A stretch of DNA of 64,000 nt from Clostridiisalibacter paucivorans DSM 22131. GTDB taxonomy: Bacteria > Bacillota > Clostridia > Tissierellales > Clostridiisalibacteraceae. The notes beneath the pieces are model-generated. The model was not told the origin of the DNA and did no database searches. It saw only the letters and a list, made by a program, of their open reading frames with translations. The stretch lies in the NCBI RefSeq assembly GCF_000620125.1, contig NZ_JHVL01000006.1:1-64000 (forward strand), given 5' to 3'. Positions 62,684 through 64,000 of this stretch are shown piece after piece. The position numbers and the translations under genes are program-made. The number at the start of each line of letters is the position of its first letter. The stretch's first letter is position 1.

Positions 62684-63268
62684 TTGAACATAACTATTAA
62701 AAAATCAAGGGATACTGATAAAAGAAAAACCATATGGCTTCCAATGGAAGAAGATAAGCTGGAAGAAGTTTGTAATGAATTAGGAGTAGAAATGGCTACA
62801 GAGCCAAATTGCTATATAGAAAGCAGCATAGATAAAAGATTTTCAAATATGCTAATAGATAAAAATGTAAATATAGATGAGCTAAATTATCTAATGAAAA
62901 GATTTGATGGTCTTAGCCCCAGGGAGATAGAAAAATTCTATGCAGTGTCCTTTGCAGAAGAAACAAAGACAATGGCAGATTTAATAAACCTAAGTTTTAA
63001 TTTACATTGCTATAGTCTAATAAATAATTTCAGTGACTTTAATAAGCTAGGCAAGGATCTATACTTAACTGAAAAAATGGCAGTGGCAACTAAAGAATTA
63101 GAGGAATTAGATGGACAATCCTATGCAATGGGTGTAATAAAAAATAATAAAAGTGCTAAAGTAACTCCTTACGGTGTCTTATATAAAAACTCAAATGATT
63201 CAATACAAGTATATATCGAGAAACAATTTCCACCATATGGCTGGAAAGAATCTATGGTTATTATTTGA
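62684..63268 (+). CDS. ArdA-like antirestriction-family protein (tentative)
   Basis: A 194-residue acidic protein. The IWLPMEEDKLEEVCNELG opening, NIDELNYLMKRFDGLS, AEETKTMADLINLSFNLHCYSLI and the late KVTPYGVLYKN resemble the ArdA-related proteins carried by clostridial integrative elements, from memory only. Such proteins mimic DNA to block restriction enzymes. It starts with TTG behind TGGAGGG. The motif match is moderate, so hypothetical protein is the safe fallback. Confidence 0.5.
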   Translation: MNITIKKSRDTDKRKTIWLPMEEDKLEEVCNELGVEMATEPNCYIESSIDKRFSNMLIDKNVNIDELNYLMKRFDGLSPREIEKFYAVSFAEETKTMADLINLSFNLHCYSLINNFSDFNKLGKDLYLTEKMAVATKELEELDGQSYAMGVIKNNKSAKVTPYGVLYKNSNDSIQVYIEKQFPPYGWKESMVII

Positions 63269-63381
63269 ATTAATTGTAAAGGGTTTTTAAAAGGATAGCA
63301 TTTCTGAGATAGTTATATTATTATAGAATATAGCAGTACTAATGAAAAGGGAATATATTTTAGTATAGAGGAGCTGAGATA

Positions 63382-64000
63382 ATGTGGAAACATTTATTTC
63401 AAGATCACATATTAGGAAGAGGATTAGATTATTTTATTCGTAATCTTGTTGAAAATGTATATGTTAAAGACAATATAATAGAGGCTACTGCATATGGAAC
63501 TGAAGAATATAAAGTTGAGATTGTGAAAAAGAATGATGAAATAATAGAATTAAGTTGCAACTGTCCATATGCAGATGGTGGAAATAATTGCAAGCATATG
63601 GCTGCAGTATTATTTTATTTGGAGGATAAAGAGAGAGCCTTAAAAATAGAAGATATAGAAACAAGCATCACTAAATTAGTAAAAGAAGCAGACTCTGTTC
63701 TAGTTGAAGATTTTTTGAACGATATTCTGAAAAATGATGAAAAATTATTAAATAGGTTTAAAAGTAGATTGCAATGTGATATTTCACCGGCAGATATGAA
63801 GCGTTATAAAAATCAAGTAAATAGTATTTTTAGGAGATATGCAGGACATCATGATTTTGTTGATTATAAAAATGCCTGGGGTTTCATATCAGAACTTGAA
63901 GAGATTCTAGATAATGATATACAAGCAATGGTAGATAATAATCAACTGGAAGAGGCCTTTGAACTTACTAATTATATATTTATTAAAGTAGGAAACCAAG
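63382..64000 (+). CDS. SWIM zinc-finger protein (partial, runs off the window)
   Basis: At least 206 codons open to the window end. It starts MWKHLFQDHILGRGLDYF, and the SWIM motif CNCPYADGGNNCKHMAAVLFYL (C-x-C-xn-C-x-H) is at about residues 60-80, followed by helical repeats. SWIM domains bind DNA or protein; in bacteria they occur with SNF2 helicases or alone. GAGGAG precedes the ATG. The C-terminus and any linked helicase gene are outside the window. Confidence 0.85.
   Translation, partial: MWKHLFQDHILGRGLDYFIRNLVENVYVKDNIIEATAYGTEEYKVEIVKKNDEIIELSCNCPYADGGNNCKHMAAVLFYLEDKERALKIEDIETSITKLVKEADSVLVEDFLNDILKNDEKLLNRFKSRLQCDISPADMKRYKNQVNSIFRRYAGHHDFVDYKNAWGFISELEEILDNDIQAMVDNNQLEEAFELTNYIFIKVGNQ

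Overview
The window is AT-rich chromosomal DNA from a low-GC, Gram-positive anaerobe, most likely a clostridium-like Firmicute (Clostridia or Tissierellia). The signs are strong AGGAGG ribosome binding sites, frequent TTG and GTG starts, lipoprotein signals, rubredoxin, a hemerythrin-like protein, CoA-disulfide reductase, several c-di-GMP proteins and a Firmicute-type ethanolamine microcompartment locus. Nothing in the sequence names the species.

Layout. 0.1-3.0 kb: an iron-complex/cobalamin-type ABC uptake operon. 3.0-4.8 kb: a lipoprotein and a D,D-carboxypeptidase. 4.8-10.9 kb: a Crp/Fnr-type regulator divergent from two half-size permeases, an RND adaptor and an RND pump, with a perfect palindrome at the class II activator position. 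11-14.8 kb: a hemerythrin-like protein, then aldolase-mtnA-mtnK, which looks like a methylthioribose/deoxyribose salvage (DHAP shunt) operon. 14.8-20 kb: a YGPGRPG-repeat protein, an HD-RNase H fusion, CoA-disulfide reductase, a MATE exporter and a P-II-like protein.

20.1-39.0 kb is one continuous ethanolamine-utilisation microcompartment locus: eutS, eutP, eutV, eutW, eutA, two eutB genes in tandem, eutC, eutL, a BMC protein with an acidic linker and a SAP/Rho-N-like tail, eutE, eutM, eutT, pduL, eutJ, a TIGR02536-like protein, eutN, pduS-like, pduT-like, a stand-alone EutQ-N-like domain, a second eutM, eutH and eutQ. EutV/EutW probably control it by ANTAR antitermination: both the eutS and eutA leaders carry two hexaloop hairpins whose second member overlaps the 5' arm of an intrinsic terminator. 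Ethanolamine enters through EutH, is cleaved by EutBC with AdoCbl supplied by EutT (probably with PduS), and the acetaldehyde goes to acetyl-CoA (EutE) and acetyl phosphate (PduL). No alcohol dehydrogenase (EutG) is present. The second EutB keeps Arg160, Gln162, Asn193 and Glu287 but has Ala in place of Asp362.

39.3-50.5 kb is mostly housekeeping: a chemotaxis receptor, tRNA-Leu(UAG), tig-clpP-clpX-lon-ysxC, rubredoxin (a short gene on the minus strand), an anti-sigma-like kinase and rlmD. 50.4-58.9 kb is an accessory segment bounded by two 162-bp direct copies of the rlmD 3' end (about 82% identical by eye). Between them are an XRE regulator, three c-di-GMP enzymes, a truncated gene, an orphan PIN-domain gene and a probable chemoreceptor remnant; no integrase is visible. 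59.3-64 kb holds a MarR-GNAT-B3/B4-flavin enzyme group, then an accessory group: an unrecognised protein with a zinc-ribbon-like pair, an ArdA-like protein and the start of a SWIM zinc-finger protein that runs off the window.
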